Shown piece by piece: positions 6,998 to 15,235 of a stretch of 18,919 nt of DNA. The DNA is from JAAZNF01 sp964561025 (GTDB lineage Bacteria > Myxococcota > B64-G9). The stretch's first letter is position 1; every line of letters begins with the position of its first letter. The stretch is taken from contig CAZLNM010000105.1 in NCBI GenBank assembly GCA_964561025.1, positions 1 to 18,919 of the forward strand, in the 5' to 3' direction. A program made the translations under genes and the position numbers. The notes beneath the pieces are model-generated. The model was not told the DNA's origin and did not search any database. It was given only the letters and a program-made list of their open reading frames with translations.

Positions 6998-9900
6998 CGC
7001 GTACCTCCCGCGGCGGGCGCCGGCGCCGGTGGCACCGGCAGCGGTTTCTGCACCAGCGGGAACACCGTCAAGGAGTCCGCCCAGCGGTACCCCGTGCGCA
7101 CCTCCTCCTCGGGCGGGAAGCGCGCCGGATCGAGCTTGCGCAGCATCTGCAAGGTGCGCTGGCTCCACACGCTGAAGTAGCGGTAGCGCAGGGCGGTCTC
7201 GTGGCTGATGCCGAAGGCTCTCAGGGCCTTGTCCTCGATGGGGAAGGCCAGCGCCTGCAGCTCCTGCCGGTAGATGTCCACCTCGTCCGGCTTGAGATCC
7301 GGCGGCGTGGGCGAGCGGTAGATGGCCTCGGAAAACTGGGCGTACATGTCCCCCACGCGGAAGAGCGCCGCCGAGGCCCACTCCAAATGGCCCGCCGCCA
7401 CCACCTGGGCGAACAGGCCCTCGGCCTTGGCGAGCAGCTGCGCCTTGTCCTTGAGCGCCTGGATCAGGCGCGTCTTGGGCGGCTTGAGCTCGATGCGCCG
7501 GTATTCCTCGAAGACCTGCTCGGCCTGGAGGAAACGGCAATGCGCCGCGGCCTCCAGCTCGGAACCTTCCGGCGGCTTTCGCGCCGGAAAGGCGCCGCAC
7601 TTCTCGATGAGCTCCCGCGCCCGGGCCGCCTTTCCCTGTGCCAGCAACGCCCGGGCCAGCAGCAGGCTGGATTCGCGGACCCGTTTCTGCTTCTCGGCGT
7701 GTTTTTCCAGGTAGGACTGGAAGGCCCGCTCCGCCTCGGCGGGTTTATCGCCCTGCATCAGGGCGATGCCCGCCGCCAGCAAGGCCTCCGGGGCCTTCGG
7801 GTGTCGCGGCCAGGTGCGGGTGAACTCCAGCAGCATGCGGGCCGCGCCGTCAAAGGCCCCCCGGGCGTTTTCGAGCCGGGCGGCCAGGAGCAGCGCGTCC
7901 GGCGCGCGCGCGTCCTCGCGGAAGCGCTCGGCGAAGGCCGCGTAGTGGCGCGCCGACTTCTCGTAGTCGTACTGGCGTTCGAGCAACCCGGCCATGACGA
8001 TGCTGGCCTCGGCGGCCTGCGCCGGGTAGCGGGCGATGACCTGCTGGAAGGCCTCCACCGCGGCGGCCTTCTCCCCGGCCTGGTCCAAGGCCGTGCCCCG
8101 GTTGAACAGCGCCTGGGGAGCCAGCGGGTCGGCCGGGAACTCCTTAACCAGGCGCAGGTACTCGTCGGCGGCCTGGGAGAAGCGCTGCTCTTTCAGGTGC
8201 TCGCCGGCGCTTCGGAAGATGGCGGCCGAGATGATGGACGGGAGCTTGCGTGCCATCTCGCCGGAAGCGAAGGTCTTCTGTTCCTGGAAGGCGCGCGCCT
8301 CCTTCTCCAGAGACTTCCAGTCGCGCAGCCGGGTGAAACTGTCCAGGGCCAGGTCGGCGGCCGCCTCGGCCAGCGGGTCCTTGGGGTGGTTCCGCACCAG
8401 GGCCAGCAGGTGCTCCGCGGCGCGGCTGAACTGGGCGCGGGCGTAGAAGATGCGGCCGCACTCGAAGCGCAGCGCCGGGAGCTTCTCGTCGCTCGACGAC
8501 AGCCGGCCCAGCATCTCGACCGCGCGCACGAAGCCGGCCTCGGCCGAGGACAGCGCCTCCTCGCGGGCCGCGGGCTCGACCGGGCCAGCGCTCTTCGGCC
8601 GCAGGCGGTCGTAGGCCAGCACCGCGGCATAGGCCGCCTCGCGCCGCAGGGCGGGATCCTGGCCGTGCTCGGCGGCGTCAAGATAGTTGAGGGCGGCGGG
8701 CTCGAACCGCCCCAGCTGGAACAGCGCCTCGCCCACGAAGAAGTGCATGCGTGGCGACTCGGTGGCGGAGGGGAAGACCTTGAGGTAGTCCTGGTAGGCG
8801 GCGACGGCCACCTCGTAGGCGGCGGTGTCCTTCTTCTCCTGCGCTTGCTTGTGGCGCCGCAGGGCCACCTGGCGCAGGTTCTCCTCCGCCATGGCCACGG
8901 CCTTCTCCGCGAGCTCCGGCCGCTTGCGGTGCTCGGCCAGCCAGGAGGAGCCCGGGCCGAACCGCTCGGCCAAGCGCCGGCGCTCCTTCAGGGATTCCTC
9001 GATCCGGCCGCGGCGCTCCAGCGCCTCCACCACACGGGCCTGGTGCTCCGGCCCGTCGTCGGCCAGCGGGAAGTTGTCCACCAGGCTACGGAAGGCTTCC
9101 ACCGCCTCGTCGAAACGCGCCTGGCGCAAGAAGACCTCGCCCAGCGAGCGCAGCACGCGGATCGAGTAGTCCTCGCCCCCCACCTGCCCCATGAAACGCA
9201 GGGCCTCGCGGGCGCCGCCGGACTCCGAGAAGGTCAGGGCCAGATCCTCCAGGGCCTCGTTCTCCAGGTCGCCGGCGGCCGTCTGCACCCGCCGGCCGCT
9301 CTCGCGGCGCTCGCGGGAACGGCGCAGCACCTCGCGGAAACGCAGGGCCGCCTCCTGCGCCTGCCCCTCCTTGAAGAAGCACCAGGCCGTCTTGTACGCC
9401 GCCAGATCGTACAGGGCGTTCTGGGGATCGTCCATGACCCGCTGGTAGGCCTGCCGCGCCTCGGCGTAGCGGCCCTTGGTGAAGGCGTACTCGCCGAGCG
9501 CCAGGTGGGCGTCCGCGGCGAAGGCGCTGTTCGGAAAGCGCCGGAGCAGGGTGCGGTAGATGGAGAGCGCGGTCTCCTCGTCGCCGTGCTCGTTGAGGGC
9601 GAAGCCGTACAGGTACAGCACCATGTCGGTCTGGGAGAAATCGGGGTGCTTCTCCAGGATCTGCTCGTACACCGCCAGGCTGGCCCGCAAATCGATGCGT
9701 GGCTCGCCGGGGCGTTCCCGGATGCGGCCGGCGCGGAAGGCCTCGATCGATTCCTCGTAGGCGCGCATACTGGCGAGGAGCTCGCGCTCGGACCGCTCCC
9801 ACAGGAGCTCCGCCAGGCGGAACAGCGCGTCGGCGCGCTCGCGGGCGGCCGGCTGGTCTCGCAAGAAGCCGTTCAGCAGCTCGATGGCGCGCTCCCGCTC

Positions 9901-10044
9901 GGCGGCCACGGCGTCCTCCCGCCGCTGCATCTGCCGTTCCATCCAGGCGGGATCGCCCGGCCGGACGGGGCAGGGTTCCCCCGCCCGCGCGGGGGCGATG
10001 GCGAATGCCATCAGCAGCAGCAGTGGCGAGCTAGTGAATCTCAT
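6994..10044 (-). CDS. Large periplasmic TPR protein, GltD/NfsD (AgmU)-like
   Basis: The product is 1016 residues. MRFTSSPLLLLMAFAIAPARA is a signal peptide with cleavage near 21, so the protein is periplasmic or secreted. Residues 45-900 are an extended alpha-helical TPR array, including YEQILEKHPDFSQTDMVLYL, FPNSAFAADAHLALGEY and FPADPLAPQALFNRG. The C-terminal 100 residues contain PIEDKALRAFGISHETAL and a WSQRTLQMLRKL segment, resembling the conserved tail of AgmU-type proteins. The length is close to AgmU (about 1200). The start overlaps the preceding gene by 14 bp, with GAGGA about nine bases upstream. It probably acts as the long scaffold between outer membrane and wall. The exact family is inferred from length, tail and neighbours. 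Confidence 0.88.
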   Translation of the reverse strand: MRFTSSPLLLLMAFAIAPARAGEPCPVRPGDPAWMERQMQRREDAVAAERERAIELLNGFLRDQPAARERADALFRLAELLWERSERELLASMRAYEESIEAFRAGRIRERPGEPRIDLRASLAVYEQILEKHPDFSQTDMVLYLYGFALNEHGDEETALSIYRTLLRRFPNSAFAADAHLALGEYAFTKGRYAEARQAYQRVMDDPQNALYDLAAYKTAWCFFKEGQAQEAALRFREVLRRSRERRESGRRVQTAAGDLENEALEDLALTFSESGGAREALRFMGQVGGEDYSIRVLRSLGEVFLRQARFDEAVEAFRSLVDNFPLADDGPEHQARVVEALERRGRIEESLKERRRLAERFGPGSSWLAEHRKRPELAEKAVAMAEENLRQVALRRHKQAQEKKDTAAYEVAVAAYQDYLKVFPSATESPRMHFFVGEALFQLGRFEPAALNYLDAAEHGQDPALRREAAYAAVLAYDRLRPKSAGPVEPAAREEALSSAEAGFVRAVEMLGRLSSSDEKLPALRFECGRIFYARAQFSRAAEHLLALVRNHPKDPLAEAAADLALDSFTRLRDWKSLEKEARAFQEQKTFASGEMARKLPSIISAAIFRSAGEHLKEQRFSQAADEYLRLVKEFPADPLAPQALFNRGTALDQAGEKAAAVEAFQQVIARYPAQAAEASIVMAGLLERQYDYEKSARHYAAFAERFREDARAPDALLLAARLENARGAFDGAARMLLEFTRTWPRHPKAPEALLAAGIALMQGDKPAEAERAFQSYLEKHAEKQKRVRESSLLLARALLAQGKAARARELIEKCGAFPARKPPEGSELEAAAHCRFLQAEQVFEEYRRIELKPPKTRLIQALKDKAQLLAKAEGLFAQVVAAGHLEWASAALFRVGDMYAQFSEAIYRSPTPPDLKPDEVDIYRQELQALAFPIEDKALRAFGISHETALRYRYFSVWSQRTLQMLRKLDPARFPPEEEVRTGYRWADSLTVFPLVQKPLPVPPAPAPAAGGTR

Positions 10045-11839
10045 CCGGCCAGTCCTCGCCGTCGTAGGGCCAGTACTCCTGGGTCTCGTCGATCAAGCCG
10101 GCCTCGGCCAGCTCCCGCAGCAGCGAGAGCGGGTAGCGACCGACCGCCAGGTTCTGGATCTCCAGCTCCAGCGCCTGCTTGCGTCCGATGACGGAGTCGA
10201 TGCGGCCGATCGACGACTGCCGGATCCAGGCCGAGGTGGCCTGGGTCACCTCCGCGGTGTAGTCCCGCTCGGCCGCCTGGGACAAGGCGTACGAACGTTG
10301 CCACAAGGCCATGCCATCTTGTCCCGCGGCTCGCCACGCGGCCGCCTCCGCCTCCAGGTAGCGCAGCAGCTCGGGCCGGGGCAGGTTGCCCAGCGGCAAC
10401 GGGGCCGAAAGCTCGGAGGCGCGAAGCCGTTCGTCGGCGGCGCGCAGCCGTTGATCCGCCTCGTCCAGGACCGTCAGGTATTCTCGGATCGCCTGCGCGG
10501 CCGCGGGGTCCTCCGGCAAGGCGGCCAGGCGCGCACGCAGCGCGCCCAGGCGTTGCCGGAGATGCCGGGCGTGTGACGCCTCCGCCTGGAGGTTCTCGGT
10601 CAGCCGGTCGCCGGGGTGTTCCGGGACGCGCGACGGGACCGGGCTGGCCAGGCGCTCGAGTTCCCGGCCGACCCAGCGCAGCCGGCCCAGGGTGCGCTCG
10701 ATGCGTTCCGGGAGCGTCAGCGCCGCGCTCACGTCCACGTCCGGTGGCACCTGCGAACGCAGCGTCTCGTTGGTGAAGATCTGCCCCGTGTTCCCCAGGG
10801 CCAGCAAGCCCTGCGACGAGCGCAGCACCTCCTCGAAGATCGGCTCCGCCTCGTCGAAGCGGCACTCGCCCAGCAGGGTGTACCCGAGCAGGATGCGCGC
10901 CATGGCGGCGCGCGGGAAACGCGGGGCGTGTTCGAACAGCGAGAGCAGCGTCCGGCGCGCCTCGGCGAAGCGGCTCAGGCGAAAGAGCGACCAGGCCGCG
11001 CGGTACAGGGCCTCGGCATGGCTCGGCGAGTCCTCGGCGATGACGCGGAACGCTTCGACCGCCCGGCGGTGCTCGCCCCGGTCGTGGCGCAGGCTGCCCA
11101 GCGCCAGCCAGGCGTGCTCGATGACCTGGACCGCGCCTGCGGATAAAAAGAACACGGTTCGCCCCGGCTGCACGGGACGCCGCACCAGCGTACACAGCAG
11201 GTCCTCGGCCGCGTCTTCCTTTCCCTCCTCCAACGCCAGGATGGCCCGCTGGTAGAGAGCGGCGGCTCCGTGCCGGCTGGCGCGGGAGACGGCGGCGAAG
11301 GAGGCGTCGGCCTCCTTGCGATGCCCGAGGAGCGAGAGCGCGCGGCCCTTGAGGTAGGCTACCTCGTCTCGCTCGTCGGTGGACAGCGATCGCCGCACGC
11401 GCATGAGCAGCGACAACGTCTGCTCGAACTGTCCCGAGCGCACGGTGAGGTCGACCAGCTTGCGCAGCGCCGGAGCGCGGAAGGTGGACGCGGGTTCTCG
11501 TTCCCACAGCTCCGTCAAGATCTCGCGGGCCCGCCCCAGGGCCCCCTCGTCGGCCAGGGCGCCGGCCGCCAGAAACCGCAGGTTGTCCGACAGCATGTCG
11601 CGAGGGAGCGAGCGCAGGCGGGGATCGAGCAGCGCGCTCAGCAGCCGGACGGCGCAGCTGCGGGCGCCTCCGTCCAGACACACCACCTCCTGCTCGCGCA
11701 GCACGCGGGAAAGCTCCTCCTCCGTCGCCGGCCCCGAACCCGCGCTGGACTGCTGCAGGAACACGTCCAGCGCGCCCTCCGGTCCTCCGGGCACCGGCAG
11801 AGGTGGCGCGAGCAGCAGGATGGCGGACAGAGCCAGCAT
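10031..11839 (-). CDS. Periplasmic TPR protein, GltC/NfsC-like
   Basis: The product is 602 residues. The first 20 or so (MLALSAILLLAPPLPVPGG) are a short hydrophobic export signal lacking a basic N-terminus. Residues 25-330 are TPR-like helices (ALYQRAILALEEGKEDAAEDLL; ALYRAAWSLFRLSRFAEARRTL). Residues 370-540 are long, charged, probably coiled helices. The C-terminus ends in an aromatic/acidic motif, EYWPYDGEDWPDEIH, which looks like a conserved docking tail. It precedes the large TPR gene and follows the barrel genes, the place GltC/NfsC hold in Myxococcus. Spacing to the upstream gene is 10 bp. The start is the first available in the frame, and the ribosome binding site is weak. Confidence 0.85.
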   Translation of the reverse strand: MLALSAILLLAPPLPVPGGPEGALDVFLQQSSAGSGPATEEELSRVLREQEVVCLDGGARSCAVRLLSALLDPRLRSLPRDMLSDNLRFLAAGALADEGALGRAREILTELWEREPASTFRAPALRKLVDLTVRSGQFEQTLSLLMRVRRSLSTDERDEVAYLKGRALSLLGHRKEADASFAAVSRASRHGAAALYQRAILALEEGKEDAAEDLLCTLVRRPVQPGRTVFFLSAGAVQVIEHAWLALGSLRHDRGEHRRAVEAFRVIAEDSPSHAEALYRAAWSLFRLSRFAEARRTLLSLFEHAPRFPRAAMARILLGYTLLGECRFDEAEPIFEEVLRSSQGLLALGNTGQIFTNETLRSQVPPDVDVSAALTLPERIERTLGRLRWVGRELERLASPVPSRVPEHPGDRLTENLQAEASHARHLRQRLGALRARLAALPEDPAAAQAIREYLTVLDEADQRLRAADERLRASELSAPLPLGNLPRPELLRYLEAEAAAWRAAGQDGMALWQRSYALSQAAERDYTAEVTQATSAWIRQSSIGRIDSVIGRKQALELEIQNLAVGRYPLSLLRELAEAGLIDETQEYWPYDGEDWPDEIH

Positions 11840-11849
11840 TCCCCAGGCC

Positions 11850-12494
11850 TCAACGCGGCACGGTCTCGAACCGGGCCTTGAAGCTCACCTTCCAGGTGCC
11901 GTCCGGCTCGTTGCCCTTGAGATCGGCGGCGTCGGGAGGATCACCGTCTCCGTCCGCGTTGAACTCGGCGTCGGTCACGGCCTTCTCCCGCAAGTGGACC
12001 ACCAGGCCCGACGCGGCATGGTAGCCAGGCGGGCCCGCCTCGGGGTCCTGCGGCCCGCGGGCCGCCAGGCGCACCTCCAGCAGGTGTCGGCCGGGGCTGA
12101 GGAATCCGTCGAAGAGTTTCAAGGATTCTACCGTGGCGGGACCGGAGAACTCCTGGCGGAAGGCCAGCTCGCCATCGAGCAGCAGCGCGACCTCTACCAG
12201 GCGGAACGGCCGATCGATCTCGGCCTGCAGCCGCACCCGCAGGCGGGAGCTGAAGATCTTTTCCTCCAGCGCGGCCAGCCGGGCCTCCGTGGCCAGCAGC
12301 ACGTCGCGGACCCGGCTGTGCTCCAGCGACAGCTCGCCCAGGGCGCGCGCGTCGAGCGCCGGGGCAGGGGAGGCCGCGGGGGCGCCTTCCGCGCCGGCGG
12401 TGGAGGCAGAACCCTCCGGGGGTCCGGCACGCAGCACGCCCGCCGAGACCAGCACGGCGATGGCGAGGCAGAATCGGATCTTGCGCCGTTCCAT
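11850..12494 (-). CDS. Secreted coiled-coil/beta-domain protein of unknown function
   Basis: The product is 214 residues. Residues 1-23 form a signal peptide (MERRKIRF, hydrophobic stretch, RAG). An Ala/Pro-rich linker (24-48) is followed by a short coiled coil at about 50-80 (LGELSLEHSRVRDVLL..EARLAALEEKI). The rest, 85-214, reads as a beta-sandwich-like domain (RLVEVALLLDGELAFRQEF, LSPGRHLLEVRL, GTWKVSFKARFETVPR). A Gly/Asp stretch, NADGDGDPPDAADLK at about 180-195, could bind calcium. The ATG shares one base with the preceding stop (TGATG). It is not recognised by name. It sits between the barrel genes and the TPR genes, so a periplasmic partner of the complex is likely. Confidence 0.8.
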   Translation of the reverse strand: MERRKIRFCLAIAVLVSAGVLRAGPPEGSASTAGAEGAPAASPAPALDARALGELSLEHSRVRDVLLATEARLAALEEKIFSSRLRVRLQAEIDRPFRLVEVALLLDGELAFRQEFSGPATVESLKLFDGFLSPGRHLLEVRLAARGPQDPEAGPPGYHAASGLVVHLREKAVTDAEFNADGDGDPPDAADLKGNEPDGTWKVSFKARFETVPR

Positions 12495-13801
12495 CAGAAA
12501 CCTCCCTCGAAGGCCAAGCTTCCCACGAAGATCTGGCCGCCGGCGAAACTCGTCCGGGTGGGGCCGGCCGCGCCGTTCCAGCCGGAGAAACCGTTGGGCG
12601 AGCCGATGCCTTCCCAGTCGAAATGAGTCTTCTGAAAGCAGAAGCCGACGTCCAGCGAGAAGTGCCGGAACAGGCCCAGCAGGCGCCGGTCCTCGGCCAG
12701 CCACAGGATTCGCACGCTGGACTCGGCCCACCAGGCCAGGTACGAGGCCAGGTGCCGATCGGCCGACCAGTAGGCGCCGGGCGGCCCGTCCGGGTAGTCG
12801 TTGCGGTAGAAGCTGGCCCGGGTCTGGTGCCAGGCGCCGCCGGACAGGCGCGCCACCATGCGTTCGAACAGCCGTAGCTGAAAGCCGAGCATCAGGCTCT
12901 CGTGCTCCACGCGCCAGTTGTCGCGCCCGAAGCCCGCGCCGGCCTCGAGCACCCCGCGGACGCCCACGGTCTTGCGGACCCGCAGCAGCCCCTCCAGGCG
13001 ATGCCGCGCATCGGGATGGTTCTCGGGCTCGCTGCGCGGGACGCCGACGGCGGGGAGCGCCGGATCGCGCTGGCTCCACAACGTGACCTTGCGGTACGGG
13101 CTGGACAAGAACCCTTCCTCGATGGCCGCGATGAGATCCAGCCGCAGGTTGATGCCGGGAGTGAAGCCCTGCTCCAGAGAGGCGGTAAAGCGGTCCGCGC
13201 GCACTTCCTCGGAAAGCGGCAGGTCCGCCGGAAGACGCTCGGCGGGAATGACCAGCGAGCGCATGTGGCGCGCGTAGCCCACCTCCAGCACGGTGTCGCG
13301 GCCCAGGATCAAGGTCCGCGCCAGGATGGAGGGTTCGTGGGTCTGCCCGTCCCAGGCGGTGCGGAAACGGTACCCCAAGCGCAGCAGGCTGGTCCCGTCG
13401 TCCAGCACCACGGCGGCGTCCGGCCCGTGCAGAAGGCGCTCCACCGTGAGCGGGCCGAAGAAGCCGTCCAGGCGCTGCTCGGTGTGCCGATCGGACGCCA
13501 GGCCGTAGCCCGCCTCCAGGGCGATGCCGGAGATGATCTCGACGGCCGCGCGCAGGCTGGACTCGGTCGTGGTCCCGGCCACGTCGGCGCCTATTTCCGC
13601 GGCCACCACGATACGAGAAGTCACCGTGTTCGGGGCGATGATCGGATCCGGTGCGATGCGCGGCTCGCTCGGCCCGCGGAGCTGGGGCGGCGGGTCGAAA
13701 CGCATGAGCGGGTCGGCCAGGGATTCGCGCGACAGGCGCGCCCCGCCGGCGCAGCCCCACAGGCAGGCGAGGAGCCCGAAGCCACACAGCGCGCGGCTCA
13801 T
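12494..13801 (-). CDS. DUF3570-like outer-membrane beta-barrel with lipoprotein-type signal
   Basis: The product is 435 residues. The start MSRALCGFGLLACLWGC carries possible lipoboxes (C13 or C17). From about residue 60 to the end, alternating hydrophobic strands and turns suggest a barrel that closes with an aromatic C-terminus (LAFEGGF). Segments around 250-350 (FLSSPYRKVTLW, HPDARHRLEGLLRVRK, GFGRDNWRVEHESL, GAWHQTRASFYRNDYP) match the layout of the DUF3570 family. The ATG at 13801 overlaps the upstream TGA as ATGA, so the long N-terminal extension of the frame is not coding. Probable role: outer-membrane channel or anchor of the complex. The lipobox on a barrel protein is unusual and could be chance. 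Confidence 0.82.
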   Translation of the reverse strand: MSRALCGFGLLACLWGCAGGARLSRESLADPLMRFDPPPQLRGPSEPRIAPDPIIAPNTVTSRIVVAAEIGADVAGTTTESSLRAAVEIISGIALEAGYGLASDRHTEQRLDGFFGPLTVERLLHGPDAAVVLDDGTSLLRLGYRFRTAWDGQTHEPSILARTLILGRDTVLEVGYARHMRSLVIPAERLPADLPLSEEVRADRFTASLEQGFTPGINLRLDLIAAIEEGFLSSPYRKVTLWSQRDPALPAVGVPRSEPENHPDARHRLEGLLRVRKTVGVRGVLEAGAGFGRDNWRVEHESLMLGFQLRLFERMVARLSGGAWHQTRASFYRNDYPDGPPGAYWSADRHLASYLAWWAESSVRILWLAEDRRLLGLFRHFSLDVGFCFQKTHFDWEGIGSPNGFSGWNGAAGPTRTSFAGGQIFVGSLAFEGGF

Positions 13802-14457
13802 GGAAAGAACGGGAACCACACCCCGACTCCCAGCGAGAAGGCCAGGTTGTTGGTGAGGGATTGCTCGGCCAGGACCTCCTGGACGTGGATGTGATCCCGG
13901 AGCTCGATCCGGACCGAGAGCCAGGAATTGATGAAGACCTTCACGCCCATTCCCACGCAGTAGGTGAGGCCGACGGTGGTGCGGCTGTCGGTGACGCCCA
14001 GCCCGGCGAGAAAGAAGAAATCGAAGTGGGGCACGCCCGACTGGAAGAACATGAACTTCCCGTGGAAGGGGTGCCATACCAGGTTGCCCAGGTAGATGCG
14101 GGCGTCGTGATCCGGCAAGAAGGAGTACCCGGTGTAGCTCTGCACCGGGCCGGAGAGCGCCGAGGAAAAATAGGCCCAGGCGAAGTCCGCCTCCAGGGCG
14201 AAGTCCTCGTTCAGGTGGAAGGTGTAGGCCACGGAGGCGATGGGGCCGAGCCCCATGATCTCGCTGGAGTACACGCCGCCCAGAAGATCCAACTCGTGGC
14301 GCAGGCTCTTCGGAAAATCGCGCTGCCCGATCCCCTTGCGCTCCCCGGCCTCGGTCTCCGGCGGCTCCGGGCAGGCGCCGATCGCCACGTGTGGTCGCAG
14401 CGTTGTCATGCCGAAAGCCAGAAGGAACAACAGGAGTCGGGTGCGGTGGTGGAGCAT
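13798..14457 (-). CDS. Outer-membrane beta-barrel protein, GltB/NfsB-like
   Basis: The product is 219 residues. It has an N-terminal signal (MLHHRTRLLLFLLAFG, cleavage near AIG-A at 27), then strands in an outer-membrane beta-barrel pattern (LDLLGGVYSSEIMGLGPIAS, VAYTFHLNEDFALEADFAWA, HFDFFFLAGLGVTDSRTTVG, LAFSLGVGVWFPFFP). It ends in FFP and resembles the small myxobacterial outer-membrane barrel family found in glt/nfs loci. It lies 7 bp after the SH3b-barrel gene. Two adjacent barrel genes in front of TPR genes are the hallmark layout of Glt and Nfs clusters. Specific orthology to A or B cannot be settled by eye. Confidence 0.85.
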   Translation of the reverse strand: MLHHRTRLLLFLLAFGMTTLRPHVAIGACPEPPETEAGERKGIGQRDFPKSLRHELDLLGGVYSSEIMGLGPIASVAYTFHLNEDFALEADFAWAYFSSALSGPVQSYTGYSFLPDHDARIYLGNLVWHPFHGKFMFFQSGVPHFDFFFLAGLGVTDSRTTVGLTYCVGMGVKVFINSWLSVRIELRDHIHVQEVLAEQSLTNNLAFSLGVGVWFPFFP

Positions 14458-14464
14458 GGTCTTC

Positions 14465-15235
14465 TCAGAAGGACAGCATGAAGCCGCCCGAGAGCGCCAA
14501 CGCGCCCCAGTGCTGGTCGGCGGTGAGGAGCACCAGGCGCCGCGCGTCCAGGCGCAGGTTGATTCCAGGCAGCGCGATCAGTATGCCTCCTCCGCCCATC
14601 AGCAGAAATTGAGTGCGGGAGGAAAATAGCCGGACGTCCTGGCCGGGGAGGCTGGTCCCGCCGCCGGCCCCGGCGGCCAGGAAGGGGACGATGAACCGCC
14701 ACGGGCCCACGGCCACCACCAGCTCGACGGCGTAGGTGAGGATGTTCCCCAGCTTGCCGGGGGACTCGCTGGCGCAAAGTTCCAGCGCATAGTACTGGCT
14801 CGGCTGGAATCCCACCCGGAGGGTGAACATGCCGTCGCTCTGCAGAGTGCCGCCCTGGAGCGAGATGGTCAGGCGGCCATCGCCGAGAGGTGAGTTCTGC
14901 GAAAGGCGCGCAAGCAAACCTGGCTCGCTCGAACCCACCTCATCCACCACCTCGAACGGCCACACCAGCTCGCTCAGCACCCAGCCGGAGATCCCGCGGG
15001 TCAGGCGGATGCGGTACCAGGCCCCGTCCGGGCTGCGCTCGATCGCGTCGTAGACCTGGTCCCGGCCGACGCGAGCGATCTCCAGGTACGAGCCGCCCGG
15101 CCCGCTTCGCACCGGAACGCTCTGCGCCATCACTCGCAGCTTTACGCGGGTGGGGACACGGCTCATGCCTTGACCCGCGGCGGCCAGAGGCAGGACCGTA
15201 AGAAGGCACGACAGGGCCCACGCCGTTCGCTTCAC
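14465..15235 (-). CDS. SH3b-domain outer-membrane beta-barrel protein, GltA/NfsA-position
   Basis: The product is 256 residues with a GTG start at 15235. The start is supported by GGGAGGA about eight bases upstream and a GTGA overlap with the preceding stop. The signal peptide is KRTAWALSC...LAAAG (1-21). Residues 33-98 are a bacterial SH3 domain (SVPVRSGPGGSYLEIARVG, WYRIRL..GISGWVLSELV), a fold that often binds peptidoglycan peptides. Residues 118-256 are amphipathic strands (LTISLQGG, YALELCASE, TYAVELVVAVGPWRFIVPFL, INLRLDARRLVLL) ending in FMLSF, as expected of an outer-membrane barrel. The combination suggests a barrel whose periplasmic SH3 arm touches the wall. It is first of the two barrel genes in the operon. 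Confidence 0.82.
   Translation of the reverse strand: MKRTAWALSCLLTVLPLAAAGQGMSRVPTRVKLRVMAQSVPVRSGPGGSYLEIARVGRDQVYDAIERSPDGAWYRIRLTRGISGWVLSELVWPFEVVDEVGSSEPGLLARLSQNSPLGDGRLTISLQGGTLQSDGMFTLRVGFQPSQYYALELCASESPGKLGNILTYAVELVVAVGPWRFIVPFLAAGAGGGTSLPGQDVRLFSSRTQFLLMGGGGILIALPGINLRLDARRLVLLTADQHWGALALSGGFMLSF

Noticed and set aside
6910..10191. 1093-residue open frame antisense to the large TPR gene
   Set aside because: Composition is Leu/Gly/Arg/Gln-rich without any fold signature, while the opposite strand encodes a signal peptide and clear TPR units with coupled starts.
11850..13787. 645-residue version of the coiled-coil/beta protein
   Set aside because: The first 430 residues are Arg/Ala/Gly-rich shadow sequence of the DUF3570-like gene; the true start is the ATG at 12494 with a signal peptide.
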